Assembly (NCBI RefSeq): GCF_021654575.1
Contig: NZ_AP024488.1
Span: 496,001-560,000 of the forward strand
Direction: 5' to 3'
DNA length: 64,000 nucleotides
Source: Desulfoluna limicola
Lineage (GTDB): Bacteria > Desulfobacterota > Desulfobacteria > Desulfobacterales > Desulfolunaceae
This document shows, piece by piece, positions 28,320-37,546 of the stretch (positions within the stretch are counted from its first letter, which is position 1; every line of letters starts with the position of its first letter). The notes under the pieces were generated by a model that made no database searches, had not been told where the DNA came from, and saw only the letters and a list, made by a program, of their open reading frames with translations. The position numbers were made by a program, and so were the translations under genes.

Positions 28320-29007
28320 GTGTACCTCCATGTCGGTGTAATACCGCCTCCCCCACCAAAAAAAGCCGCACAGGCTTGGTGGGTGATGAATCGATTTTAA
28401 ATCGGGATGAATCGATTGAAGTTGCTTGTGCCGTTGACGCCGGAGGAGTGTCGTTGCGAAAAGCGGGGAGAACCGGGCGGCTTCTGAATCGTGAGTTGCG
28501 TGTGAGGGGAACAACCTTCAATGCTTCTATTATTTATATCGGATCAAAGATATATACCCTTTAGATCATAATGTAAAGTGGGATATCAGCCCGGTCTCGG
28601 GAGAGGGTCCCATTGAATTGATGGGGTTGCCTTATGGATAATCGTCATCATTCGATCGTATGATCCTGAAAGTCAATCGCTGCTGCGAATTTCAGATGTT
28701 GATGCCCCGTTCAGGGGGGGGCTCATTCTGATTTTTCCGGGGTGAGGTCTCCTTCGAATTCTTGACTGTTTTCGTCGGAATCAAGGGGGGGAGGCCTCTG
28801 CCAGTGGCGTTGGTACCTTTTTTAAAAGTTATAGGTACCAACAGCCATGTATGCGGCACGCGTGTGAGGCTGTTTTCTTTCATTTTTTCGAGTTCTTTGC
28901 GTTCAGGGAACTTTGTGCGACGTTTTGGTGACGTATCTTCCATCAATGTCCAGTCCGGATGCCGGCGGGGGCTTACCGATGCCCTCTTCGGTACGAAAGG
29001 AGCAGGC
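28320..29007. other. Non-coding gap between divergent genes
   Basis: Nearly 700 bases without a supported gene. It contains an inverted repeat GTTGGTACC/GGTACCAAC (28809-28817 and 28834-28842) with a 16-base A+T-rich spacer, which could be an operator. The region just before 28319 is A+T-rich and probably holds the promoter of the RG-rich gene. Confidence 0.5.
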
Positions 29008-29310
29008 ATGGCTCGATTCCTTACGGGAAAGGGGGCAGGAGCAGGGGCCCATAACGGAACCCGCATGTGTACCTCGTTGTTGTGCCGCCTGGCAGCAAAA
29101 GGGTACACCCCTGACGAGATCAATCGGATGGTGAAGGATGTGTTTGAGGCGCTTCGGGGAGGTGGCAGTTTTACCGTGGCCATCGTCAATACGGAGTTGG
29201 AGAGGCTTGGGTGGCCTCCATCCGTTCTGGATGAGGTTACCTTTGAGTTGATCGTCGCGCTCCTCGAAAGCGAGCTGGGCTTCTCCGTAACATCCCATAC
29301 CGTCAATTAA
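29008..29310 (+). CDS. Small hypothetical protein
   Basis: ATG 29008 (MARFLTGKG) has AGGAG six bases upstream, giving 100 residues; a longer frame to 28762 lacks coding character. The product has a Gly/Ala-rich start and a helical body (YTPDEINRMVKDVFEAL, then LDEVTFELIVALLESEL). I recognise no family, catalytic motif or membrane helix. It lies between the RG-rich gene and a NarL-type regulator. Confidence 0.65.
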   Translation: MARFLTGKGAGAGAHNGTRMCTSLLCRLAAKGYTPDEINRMVKDVFEALRGGGSFTVAIVNTELERLGWPPSVLDEVTFELIVALLESELGFSVTSHTVN

Positions 29311-29559
29311 CCCCTTTTGCATCGGAGGGTCACCTGAGATGCATCCCGTCTGGCAAGGGTTTGCCTAATTTTCTTTCCTTCTTTTCGCAGGGCCTCCCCC
29401 CATTTATTTATTGACAGTTACCCCCCTCATTTTTTATTACTAAACGAGTTTTTTTTAGCAGATCATCTGTTCGCGAAAGGGGCGAGCCGCCATGTGACCC
29501 CACCTTGACCTCCCATCTTGCAGGCCCAACATGTCCGAAACGTCAGAGGAGATGCGTCC

Positions 29560-30237
29560 GTGAGCCAGACAAAAAATATTTTGATTATTGATGATCATCC
29601 GTTGTTCAGGGAAGGTCTGAAGACCATTGTTGAACGGGACAAACGATTCAAAGTGGTGGGGGAGGCGGGCAATGGCCGGCAGGGATTGAAGATGGCCCGG
29701 CAACTGAAACCGGACCTTTCGGTGGTGGATATTTCGTTGCCCGATATCAATGGGGTTCAGGTGGCAACAGAGATGCGCTCCCACCTTCCGGACACCAAGA
29801 TCATGATCGTCAGCATGCATTCAAAAATCGATTATATTGCCGAAGCGTTTCAGGCCGGGGCCACAGGGTACGTTGCCAAGGATTCGGCTTCGGATCGCTT
29901 GATTCAGGGCATTGAGTCCGTGCTGAAGGGGGAATACTTCCTCGACAGCTCCGTTTCTCATCAGGTGGTGGAGAAGCTGATGAAGTTTCCGGTGAAAGAT
30001 GCCAAGATCACCGACGCGGACTACGGGTCACTGACGCCTCGGGAACAGGAGGTGATGCGCCTTCTCGCCGAGGGATCCACCCCCAAGGAAATTGCCGACA
30101 AGCTTTGCATCAGCCCGAAAACCGTGGAGAACCATCGGGCGAATATCATGAAGAAACTGGGGATTCACTCCACCATGGAGCTTGTTCGCTATGCGGCCCG
30201 GTTGGGCCTTATCGATGTGGAACTCTGGAAGGAGTGA
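29560..30237 (+). CDS. NarL/FixJ-type response regulator
   Basis: The 225-residue protein has a receiver (IIDDHPLFREGL, phospho-Asp57 in VVDISLPD, Lys in VAKDS) and a LuxR-type helix-turn-helix (LTPREQEVMRLLAEG, SPKTVENHRANIMKKL). GTG 29560 has AGGAG about nine bases upstream and is preferred to TTG 29518. It has no adjacent kinase. The HisKA_3-type kinase at 58.5-60.8 kb is of the class that usually pairs with such regulators, so it is a possible but unproven partner. Confidence 0.92.
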   Translation: MSQTKNILIIDDHPLFREGLKTIVERDKRFKVVGEAGNGRQGLKMARQLKPDLSVVDISLPDINGVQVATEMRSHLPDTKIMIVSMHSKIDYIAEAFQAGATGYVAKDSASDRLIQGIESVLKGEYFLDSSVSHQVVEKLMKFPVKDAKITDADYGSLTPREQEVMRLLAEGSTPKEIADKLCISPKTVENHRANIMKKLGIHSTMELVRYAARLGLIDVELWKE

Positions 30238-30279
30238 GGCAGGGCCCCTTGCAAAAGGGGGGACGGGACAGATGGCAAA

Positions 30280-30313
30280 GGCGCGTTCGACAGGTTCGAA
30301 CGCGCCTTTTTTT
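30280..30313 (+). terminator. Rho-independent terminator
   Basis: A perfect 11-bp stem, GGCGCGTTCGA (30280-30290) with TCGAACGCGCC (30296-30306), has loop CAGGT and is followed by seven T. It ends the response-regulator transcript. On the minus strand it is followed by TTTGCC, so it may also serve the convergent DUF89-like gene. Confidence 0.92.
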
Positions 30314-30322
30314 ATGGGGGGC

Positions 30323-32116
30323 TCAGTCATGGGATGCGTGGATCTCGTTTCCCAACCGTTGGTCGTACATCTTGCCGACCCCGTAATCCCGTCTTCGCAT
30401 GAACTTTTCAGTGGCCGGACCGATGATCTGCATCTCCGGGTGCCGTTGCTGGACATCCACGGCGATTTTCATCTCTTTGGTGCAGCCTGTGCTGTAAGTG
30501 GCATCCTTTCCAACCCACTCCGGCGGAACTTTCTCCCCCATGAGCTGAAAGGCAGTGACGATATCCTGGTAGGTCTGGAAACGCCAGATGTCAATGTAGC
30601 CGCTTCGTTGCACGATTTCCCACATGAACATCAGGTCGTCCGCATCCATTCCCGGTTCATAGTAGAGGGAGGGGTTGATGATGTGGGTCTGTGAGAACTG
30701 CTCTTCGAGGTGGGCGATAAAGACTGTCATGATCTTTTTGGCCACATCTATTTTACCCGGTATGGAGCCGATGACACCGCTGTAGAAAGAGACGGCCATT
30801 CCCTTGTTCTTGGCATCACGCATGTCGCCGATGATGGTCTGCGCTTTGCGTTCAAGGTCTTTGTGGGAGAATTTGATGGCCCGGGGGTGCTTGGGCTTAA
30901 AGTCAATGGTTACCCCGTGCTCATCGGCGCAGAGGCTGTAGATGTCCTGTGTGAACTGGAAGGGGGTCTCAAAGAGGCGGTTTTTCTGTTCGGGCCCACG
31001 TGTCACGACACAGTCCACCTCTTTGAACAGCCGGGCAAAGGTGGTGGAGGTGAGAAGCAGGTTGAGTTTTTCATGGGTCCCGTCGGAGAGGATCAGGAGG
31101 TTGCTCTCCTGGCGCAGGACTTCCACAAGCTGGTTTTTGGTGAGGGTGTCGCTCCGGATGAAAAAGGAACCCTCCAGGGCCTCCATGAGGGCCGGGTCCT
31201 CCTGTGTGCCCATGATGTCGGCCTTGGAGAAGAGCGGGCCTGCCTTGAAAGCCACCACCACCTTGTGACCGAGGGAGACAAGGTGCCTGATGACGGCCAG
31301 ATCAACCATCACCTCCCCGGATTCATCGGCCAGCCAGAGAAGAGTGCGCCGGTGGCCTGTGCTCTCCCCTGAGGCGGGAATGCCGAGAAAGGAGAAGAAC
31401 GTTTCGGCAGCGCCTCCGGTGATGGGCTTTTGAAAGATGGCCCGAATGTCCCCTTCGTCCCGGATGGGATGTCCGCCTTCTCTCCAGATCGAGGGGACGG
31501 TGAGCAGGCTGAGCAGGCGTTTGACGGTCATGTGGTCGAGGCGGGTTCGAACCTGGTGCATGGCCCGGGCTGGCGTGAGGTCAGCATCACCGATGGATTC
31601 AAATGCCTTCCTGTAAAGCTCCGATGCCAGAAATTTGGCTGCAGTGCTGTTGCGTCGGGTTTTTGTCTCCTGGAAGGGGTCGGCAATATGTGTTCGGTTG
31701 AGAAAGATGCGGAGGAGGCGCTTCTCCACCCGGGAAGGAATCATGATCTCATCGCGTGTTTCGTGGGCGTACTTGGTCTTTACGAGGGTGGTCAGGTAGG
31801 CCTTCTCCTTCGGGTCGAAAATGGTGGCGTCGATGAGGGCCAGGATATGGTCCAGTGCGTCCTTGTAGCGAGACTGCAGGTAGGCGGACGGGGCGCGGTT
31901 CATCACCTCCCGGAAGGTGGCCTCCGAGCAGGGGAAGTAACGTTCGGCTTCATCAAGGAATACCATGAACTCCACCTGTTCCGGGGTGGCGACTTCCCCA
32001 GGGTAAGCAAAGTAATCAAGATGGTTTTCAAGGACAAAGGTGGTAAACCATGCATCGGTGTCCGGATCTATTCCCGGTGTGTAGCTGGCTTCGGACAGCG
32101 TGGGTTCAGGGTGCAT
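30323..32116 (-). CDS. DUF89/ARMT1-like domain protein
   Basis: The 597-residue protein has an N-terminal helical region and a central domain with LLWLADESGEVMVDL and HKVVVAFKAGPLFSKAD. These resemble the DN(A)GE and phosphate-site motifs of DUF89 metal-dependent phosphatases (damage-control phosphatases), although Asn of DNAGE is Glu here. A C-terminal extension of about 180 residues is outside the usual domain. GGGAG lies 7 bases before the ATG. It follows a small acidic gene with 33 bases between them. The family link is inferred from motifs; the substrate is unknown. Confidence 0.75.
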   Translation of the reverse strand: MHPEPTLSEASYTPGIDPDTDAWFTTFVLENHLDYFAYPGEVATPEQVEFMVFLDEAERYFPCSEATFREVMNRAPSAYLQSRYKDALDHILALIDATIFDPKEKAYLTTLVKTKYAHETRDEIMIPSRVEKRLLRIFLNRTHIADPFQETKTRRNSTAAKFLASELYRKAFESIGDADLTPARAMHQVRTRLDHMTVKRLLSLLTVPSIWREGGHPIRDEGDIRAIFQKPITGGAAETFFSFLGIPASGESTGHRRTLLWLADESGEVMVDLAVIRHLVSLGHKVVVAFKAGPLFSKADIMGTQEDPALMEALEGSFFIRSDTLTKNQLVEVLRQESNLLILSDGTHEKLNLLLTSTTFARLFKEVDCVVTRGPEQKNRLFETPFQFTQDIYSLCADEHGVTIDFKPKHPRAIKFSHKDLERKAQTIIGDMRDAKNKGMAVSFYSGVIGSIPGKIDVAKKIMTVFIAHLEEQFSQTHIINPSLYYEPGMDADDLMFMWEIVQRSGYIDIWRFQTYQDIVTAFQLMGEKVPPEWVGKDATYSTGCTKEMKIAVDVQQRHPEMQIIGPATEKFMRRRDYGVGKMYDQRLGNEIHASHD

Positions 32117-32149
32117 TGTGTTTCTCCCGTTAATGTAAAGTGATGGGGG

Positions 32150-32404
32150 TCAATGGGTGCCGTCCTTGAGAAAGTGGCGATGGTATTCCGGTTCGGTGAG
32201 GTGTTTCTTGAGCAGGGAGGTCAGCAGGTCGTAGATGGCGTCACGGTCCTCCTGATCCAGTTTTTCAAGGATGATATCGAGAAACGAGTCGTCTGCAAAT
32301 TTCTGCAGGTAGTATTTCAGGGTGTCGAGGTCTCCCTCAAGGTCCCAGCCATACATGGCAGCACCGGTGTAGTCTTCAACGAAACGGTATGTGTGTTTGC
32401 TCAT
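32150..32404 (-). CDS. Small acidic protein upstream of DUF89-like gene
   Basis: The 84-residue protein is acidic and helical (GDLDTLKYYLQKF, LDQEDRDAIYDLLTSLLKKHL). It has no recognised domain. The downstream DUF89-like gene begins 33 bases after its stop, so the two probably form an operon and may interact. AGGAG is present but about 14 bases from the ATG. Confidence 0.7.
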   Translation of the reverse strand: MSKHTYRFVEDYTGAAMYGWDLEGDLDTLKYYLQKFADDSFLDIILEKLDQEDRDAIYDLLTSLLKKHLTEPEYHRHFLKDGTH

Positions 32405-32694
32405 GGTAAGAAAAAAGCTCCTGGGTGGTGTTGTTTGTTTTTTAAATTAAACAAGAGTGTTTCTCCGATAAGACAGCCTTGCTGTAGCCGTGTCGGTCTT
32501 GCAGGGACCCGATCCCTTTGTCCTTTTCGAGTGGGCTTGCAGGCAGGGATATGCTACACCATCTACCATAACCGGGGGGATTGCCACAATACCAACTCAA
32601 AGAAGGCATTGGGTGATAAAAAAAAACATGGCCGAATGCATTGCCGTGATTGGGAATTCCCGGGTAACTCATGGTCAGGTCAGTCGGGGATTCG

Positions 32695-33240
32695 ATGGTG
32701 AAATTTCTCTCATTAAAAACAGTGATATTATTTGGCGCCGGGGTTCTCTGTCTTGGAGGCTCAGGCCTGCTGCTGTCCATGGGCAATGTTGAGAAGGCTG
32801 TTGAAGGCTCTGCACGGAGGCCCCTGTACCCTGATGGGATGGTGGAACAGGTTCAGGGGATGGACGCTCGGCTCCTCACCCTTGAAGCTCTCGTGGCTGA
32901 GGGGCGCCCCGAGAACGAGACAGAAGTAGGCGCTTTGACGCGGCAGGTTCGTGATCTGCAATTTCGTGTAGAGGACATTGGTAAGCGGTTGGAACGTCAT
33001 GAGAAAAAAGTTGACAAGCGATTTGAAAAGACAGATAACATAGTAAAAGTAGAAAAACAGGTTCCGTCAAAGCGATCGCCTGTTTCATCCCACTCTCAAT
33101 ACCACGTCGTTAGAAATGGCGAGACGCTATACAGGATCAGCAAACGATACAATGTCTCTGAGCATGAGCTGATTCGCTTGAATGGCCTGAAAGATAAAAC
33201 CCGAATTTTTGTCGGGCAAACATTGCGAGTCACACCCTGA
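32695..33240 (+). CDS. Membrane-anchored LysM-domain protein
   Basis: ATG 32695 (MVKFLSL) follows GGGGA; an in-frame ATG at 32671 is possible. The 181-residue protein has an N-terminal membrane helix or uncleaved signal, a coiled coil (about 75-115) with many charged residues, and a C-terminal LysM domain (YHVVRNGETLYRISKRYNV, ending FVGQTLRV). LysM binds peptidoglycan N-acetylglucosamine, so the protein likely links the inner membrane and the cell wall. No catalytic domain is attached. Confidence 0.85.
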   Translation: MVKFLSLKTVILFGAGVLCLGGSGLLLSMGNVEKAVEGSARRPLYPDGMVEQVQGMDARLLTLEALVAEGRPENETEVGALTRQVRDLQFRVEDIGKRLERHEKKVDKRFEKTDNIVKVEKQVPSKRSPVSSHSQYHVVRNGETLYRISKRYNVSEHELIRLNGLKDKTRIFVGQTLRVTP

Positions 33241-33388
33241 GATGTATTGATTTCGTAAGCACGTCAGCGCCTTATTTGTAGAAGCCCTTTATCATGACAC
33301 TATAGAAGCGGCTTCCCCTTTTGAAACAGTCGTATTATCGTTCCATAACAACAGCCGGTGTGCCAGCGCAAAAAAAGGTCAAGGCCCT

Positions 33389-33811
33389 ATGGAAAAGCCA
33401 CACGACATGGATGATATCACACTTCTTTCCAGCCGGTTTCACGCTCTGATGGACAAGGTCCAGGGGCTCATCGACGAGTTGCATGCCAGTCCGGTAACAG
33501 TCACAGCTGGGGGGAAGGCAACCCTGAGATCTCGACCGGACACCAGCCGGAAAGCCTACACGATTCGTGCCACCGGTGCCCATGACGAGCGCCGGCAGAA
33601 GGCGCTGATCAAGGTGATTGACGATGTGTTGAAACAGATCGATCACGCCGTCTCCTCCGATGCGGAAGCAGAACCCAGGCGAGAATCGGGGCAACGTGCC
33701 CTTTTTGAATATGAAAAAAAGCTATTTACGTTAGAAGAATTGCGCTTCCTTGAAACAACACTTCGCACCTTCCATCCTGCGGCTGTCAAGGAAGCCCACC
33801 CCGACAGTTAG
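33389..33811 (+). CDS. Hypothetical helical protein
   Basis: The 140-residue product is charged and mostly helical, with a central KATLRSRPDTSRKAYT segment and a final EELRFLETTLRTFHP helix. No domain was recognised and no membrane segment is present. AAGG lies upstream of the ATG. It sits between the LysM gene and the PHA operon without clear coupling to either. Confidence 0.65.
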   Translation: MEKPHDMDDITLLSSRFHALMDKVQGLIDELHASPVTVTAGGKATLRSRPDTSRKAYTIRATGAHDERRQKALIKVIDDVLKQIDHAVSSDAEAEPRRESGQRALFEYEKKLFTLEELRFLETTLRTFHPAAVKEAHPDS

Positions 33812-34282
33812 CGGACATCCCCGTGTCCCATGCCCCTTTTTTCCGGATTTTTCCCCGATAACTCCCAGGAGTTTATCCTGGACTTTCATCTTTCTGGGGC
33901 ATTTGCCTGAAATTTTGAACCATATGTCCTATGGACAGGGCCTCCACAGTTAGTGGTATAAACGGTGCACAGACTTCCGGGTATTTCTGCCGATCCGGCC
34001 CTTTGAGACTCTCTCCTTATTGTTACCCGGTCCGAAAGCTTTCATGCATCAGGTGCATGCCAATTCCTCTCTGCATTCGAAGCATGCAGGTTTTCTTGCG
34101 ATTCGCGGCAGTATCAGTAAATAAAGTCAAACAGCTATACGGTCTTCTGAAAAAAAAGAAAAATGACCTTCGGTCATTTTTATGTTTTCTCACGTCACTG
34201 GGGACCTATTTTTCACCTCGAATGAAGCTGTTTTCGTCTGCTTACTCACCCAACCTGTTGATTCAACAAGAAGGAAAAGAAC
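33812..34282. other. Leader region before PHA operon
   Basis: About 470 bases with no supported gene. It includes repeated GCATG/CATGC words around 34040-34090 and, near its end, a strong UUC-loop hairpin followed by T residues (listed separately), which might attenuate phaE transcription. Confidence 0.5.
34159..34184 (+). terminator. Hairpin terminator/attenuator before phaE
   Basis: AAAAATGACC (34159-34168) pairs perfectly with GGTCATTTTT (34172-34181) around TTC. With its own T-tract it is a compact terminator 100 bases before phaE; no gene ends close upstream, so an attenuator role is possible. Confidence 0.7.
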
Positions 34283-35458
34283 ATGACCCGTAAAGATCAG
34301 AAAGGAATGGATCCCACTCAGTTTATGGATGCCGTGGTCAAGAACTCCACGCGGTTTTGGGAAGGCATGGCTGGTTTTACCTGGCCAACGCAGGAGACCC
34401 CCGAGGGCAGCAAGGGGGCCGGCACGGAATCTGAGTCTTTTAATCCCTGGGAGCCCTGGGAGCCTGCCATGGAGGCATGGAAGCAATTTCAAGAGTCGTG
34501 TTCTTCGGAGACATTTGCCGATCCCTTTCATTTGGTGAAGGAGGAAGGGTTCAAGAAGTTTGAGCAGGCGACAAAAGATGGGTGGGAGAAGCTTTTGTCT
34601 ATGGGGGAGGGGCTTACCCCGCCATTCTCCTGGGCTCAATCCCCCTTTTCCTGGGCCCAGGCACCTTTCGGGGTGGGGGCGTCAGAACTTTTTGGCGGCA
34701 AGGACACCTTTAAAGAGATTCTCAAGCTGATGTCGGGTGAAATGAATCGGTTTATCTCCATTCCCCCCCTGGGGCTTTCGCGAAATTATCAGGGCAAGGT
34801 GGTGGAGGTGGTGGATAAGGGAAACCAGTTTCTCCTGACCCTTGGTGAGTACATGTTCCTGATGTTTTCTCCCCTGGAGCAGGCCATGCAGATGGTGCAG
34901 GCCACAGTAAAGGGCCTCACCGACGAAGAACGTCGAAGTTTGACCCCGGAAAGTGTTTATGAAACGTGGTTGAAGGAGCTTGAGCAGGGTTACTTTACTT
35001 TGTATGGGTCAGAAGAGTATTTAGGGCTTCTCAAGCGTCTGGTTTCAGCCATGGGAGAATTCAACCTGGCCCGTCAGAATTATATGAGTGATTGCCTGAA
35101 GCTGATGGGCATTCCCTCCGAGAGTGACCTGGACGATCTCTACAGGGATTTGTACAGCCTTAAGAAAAAAATATCTTCCCTTGAAAACGTCATTGAGAAG
35201 ATGGCGCAGTCCGCTAAGGATGCAAAATCCGCCGAAAGGCCAGAGGCTCCGGTGAAAGAGGCCAAGTCTGCTGAAAAGACAGAAAAAACAGTCAAAGAGC
35301 CTCCTATGGGTGCGAAGCCCGATGAAAAGGGTGAAGCGCCTGTGAAGGCAACCCCCAAGGCGGATAAGGCAGCCAAGCCCAAGCTGGCCGCAAAAAGTGC
35401 GGACAAGCCTGGGAAACCCCAAAAAAAAGCGGAGAAACCAGCCGGGAAAACCCCCTAA
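34283..35458 (+). CDS. phaE: Class III PHA synthase subunit PhaE
   Basis: PhaE is the non-catalytic partner of PhaC in class III polyhydroxyalkanoate synthases. The 391-residue protein has the family-like helical body (SRNYQGKVVEVVDKG, SVYETWLKELEQGY) and a C-terminal coiled coil (DDLYRDLYSLKKKISSLEN). The final 80 residues form a Lys/Ala/Pro-rich tail (EAPVKATPKADKAAKPK), unusual for PhaE and reminiscent of histone-like tails of PhaF-type granule proteins. The stop lies 9 bases before phaC. Confidence 0.9.
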   Translation: MTRKDQKGMDPTQFMDAVVKNSTRFWEGMAGFTWPTQETPEGSKGAGTESESFNPWEPWEPAMEAWKQFQESCSSETFADPFHLVKEEGFKKFEQATKDGWEKLLSMGEGLTPPFSWAQSPFSWAQAPFGVGASELFGGKDTFKEILKLMSGEMNRFISIPPLGLSRNYQGKVVEVVDKGNQFLLTLGEYMFLMFSPLEQAMQMVQATVKGLTDEERRSLTPESVYETWLKELEQGYFTLYGSEEYLGLLKRLVSAMGEFNLARQNYMSDCLKLMGIPSESDLDDLYRDLYSLKKKISSLENVIEKMAQSAKDAKSAERPEAPVKEAKSAEKTEKTVKEPPMGAKPDEKGEAPVKATPKADKAAKPKLAAKSADKPGKPQKKAEKPAGKTP

Positions 35459-35467
35459 GGAGGCTTT

Positions 35468-36601
35468 ATGGAACGTATGACAAACCCGATGGTGGATGCT
35501 GTGACCACGTTGATGGCGTACGGTACCGAGAGCCTGAACAGAGCCCGTCAGGGAATGGAGGTGTTTGAAAACGACCTGAACACGACCATTGCCGAGACCC
35601 CTTTTGAGGTGGTTTTCGAGGTCGACCGGGTCAAGCTGAAGCACTACCGCTCTGAAAAGAAACGCCAGGCGTTTCAGCGCCCATTGCTTGTGGTTTACGC
35701 GCTGATCAACCGGGAGACCATGATGGACCTCCAGCCGGGGCGAAGTGTGCTTGAAACCTTTCTGGACAGCGGGCGGGATGTCTATATGGTGGACTGGGGG
35801 TACCCCACGAGAAAGGATCAGCACATCACCATTGATGATCATGTGAACGGATACCTGAACAAGATTGTCGATTTCGTCCTGAAGGAAAATGAGCTGTCCA
35901 CCCTGAACCTTATGGGCATTTGTATGGGCGGCACCTTCAGCACGATGTACGCGGCCTTGTACCCTGAAAAAATCAACACCCTCATCACCACCGTTACCCC
36001 CACCAATTTTGACACCTCTGAAGGCTTTCTTCACAGCTGGATGAAGGAGTTGGATGTCGACAAGCTCATCGGCTCCTGGGGAAACATGCCGGCGGATGTG
36101 ATGAACCTGGGGTTTCTCTTGCTGAACCCGGCCCGGCTCATGCTGGACAAGTACAACAATTTTGCACGGAATATGGGAGACAAGGATTTTGTCGAGAACT
36201 TCGTGCGAATGGAAAAGTGGATTTTTGACAGCCCCGATGTCCCGGGGGCGACATTTCGGCAGTTCATTGAGGATTGCTATCAGAACAACCTGCTGATCAA
36301 GAACAAGATGACCCTTGGCGGGCGAACCGTGGATTTGAGGAACATCACCATGCCAATTCTCAACATCTACGGCAAAAAGGACCACCTCGTCCCGCCGGAG
36401 GCCTGCAATCGGCTGATCAGTGCGGTGGGAAGCCGGGATGCGCGCGACCTTTGTATCGATACAGGGCACATCGGTATCTACGTCAGCTCCAGGTCACAGA
36501 AGCAGTTTGCTCCGGAGATCATTAAATGGCTGGGTGATAGGGAGCCCGGAGGGGGGCTGTCGGCATGGGCTTCAGCAGCTCAGAATGAGCCTGATGCCTG
36601 A
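35468..36601 (+). CDS. phaC: Class III PHA synthase catalytic subunit PhaC
   Basis: PhaC polymerises (R)-3-hydroxyacyl-CoA into PHA granules. The 377-residue size is that of class III enzymes. The lipase-like box is GICMGG with nucleophile Cys152; the other triad members are Asp in YGKKDHLVPPE and His in DTGHIGIYV. AAGGAGG precedes the ATG. It lies directly after phaE and before phaJ, forming a complete synthesis unit fed by beta-oxidation intermediates. Confidence 0.95.
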   Translation: MERMTNPMVDAVTTLMAYGTESLNRARQGMEVFENDLNTTIAETPFEVVFEVDRVKLKHYRSEKKRQAFQRPLLVVYALINRETMMDLQPGRSVLETFLDSGRDVYMVDWGYPTRKDQHITIDDHVNGYLNKIVDFVLKENELSTLNLMGICMGGTFSTMYAALYPEKINTLITTVTPTNFDTSEGFLHSWMKELDVDKLIGSWGNMPADVMNLGFLLLNPARLMLDKYNNFARNMGDKDFVENFVRMEKWIFDSPDVPGATFRQFIEDCYQNNLLIKNKMTLGGRTVDLRNITMPILNIYGKKDHLVPPEACNRLISAVGSRDARDLCIDTGHIGIYVSSRSQKQFAPEIIKWLGDREPGGGLSAWASAAQNEPDA

Positions 36602-36667
36602 TGGCAAGGGCTCTTTGGGATAGTGCAACGCTGAGTTCTGGTACGGTATACGCGAAAGGAGTGATGC

Positions 36668-37108
36668 ATGAATGGCAAAAGCATTGACGAAATGGCGGTG
36701 GGGGATTGGGCGGAGGTGGCGAAAACCATCTCCGAATCGGATGTCTATACGTTTGCAGGGGTGACGGGGGATTTTAACCCGGCCCATGTAAATGAGCACT
36801 ATGCCAGCGGTACTTTTTTCAAGCGGCGCATTGCACACGGCATGCTGTCAGCCGGCCTCATCTCCAACGTGCTTGGCACGCACCTGCCAGGGCCCGGTGC
36901 TGTGTACATAAGTCAGGAACTTACCTTTACCGCTCCCGTATATATCGGCGATACCATTACGGCCCGGGCAGAAGTCAAGGAGCTGCTGACGGATAAAAAT
37001 CGTGTTATTCTGAAGACGGTCTGCACCAATCAGGATGGCGCTGTCGTTATTGACGGCACCGCGCTCATGAGCCCCACGAAAAAGAAGGCTGCGGCACAGG
37101 CGTCCTGA
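36668..37108 (+). CDS. phaJ: (R)-specific enoyl-CoA hydratase, MaoC family
   Basis: The 146-residue hotdog-fold protein carries the hydratase-2 motif as GDFNPAHVNEHYA, with the expected catalytic Asp and His, and FKRRIAHGMLSAGL. It would hydrate trans-2-enoyl-CoA to (R)-3-hydroxyacyl-CoA, the PhaC substrate, linking beta-oxidation to PHA. AAAGGAG lies before the ATG. It is the third gene of the PHA operon and is followed by a strong terminator. Confidence 0.92.
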   Translation: MNGKSIDEMAVGDWAEVAKTISESDVYTFAGVTGDFNPAHVNEHYASGTFFKRRIAHGMLSAGLISNVLGTHLPGPGAVYISQELTFTAPVYIGDTITARAEVKELLTDKNRVILKTVCTNQDGAVVIDGTALMSPTKKKAAAQAS

Positions 37109-37134
37109 AGGCGCGAAAGAAAGACGAGAATCAA

Positions 37135-37186
37135 AGAGCCCCCGGTAACCATGCCTTCGGCAGGGAGACCGGGGGCTCTTCTTTTT
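37135..37186 (+). terminator. Rho-independent terminator of PHA operon
   Basis: AGAGCCCCCGGT (37135-37146) pairs perfectly with ACCGGGGGCTCT (37168-37179) and is followed by TCTTTTT. It ends the phaE-phaC-phaJ transcript. Confidence 0.92.
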
Positions 37187-37546
37187 GAAGGGGGGGGGGC
37201 AAGGAGGCGGGAACCTGAACGTTTTTTGCCGCGCGTTTGTGAAAAACGTGACCTTCAGGAACAATTACTGGCCTGGTACCGGTTTTGCCTGTGAACCATG
37301 ACCGGTGATGCGGCCTTCCCGGGTCCTGACGTTGACAAGGGGGCGACCCTCCTATATAACCCGCATGTTTCTAAGGAAGATGCGGGTGTAAACATGTCAG
37401 CGTCCAAATTGCTTTGTGACGGCATCGTCTTTTTCAGGAAGGGCGTTAAGAAATCGGCTGTATGGCGACATGGGTCATGCCGTTTTTTATGCGGTCCTTA
37501 AAGAAATGTGGAATCAATCGGAACGAAGGATAATCTGGGAATATCG
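37187..37546. other. Non-coding gap before second ABC-F gene
   Basis: This stretch includes an imperfect inverted repeat, CCTGAACGTTTTT with AAAAACGTGACCTTCAGG (about 37213-37260), and a sequence TTGACA (37333) with TATAA (37354) that could be a promoter for the ABC-F gene. No gene is evident. Confidence 0.5.
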
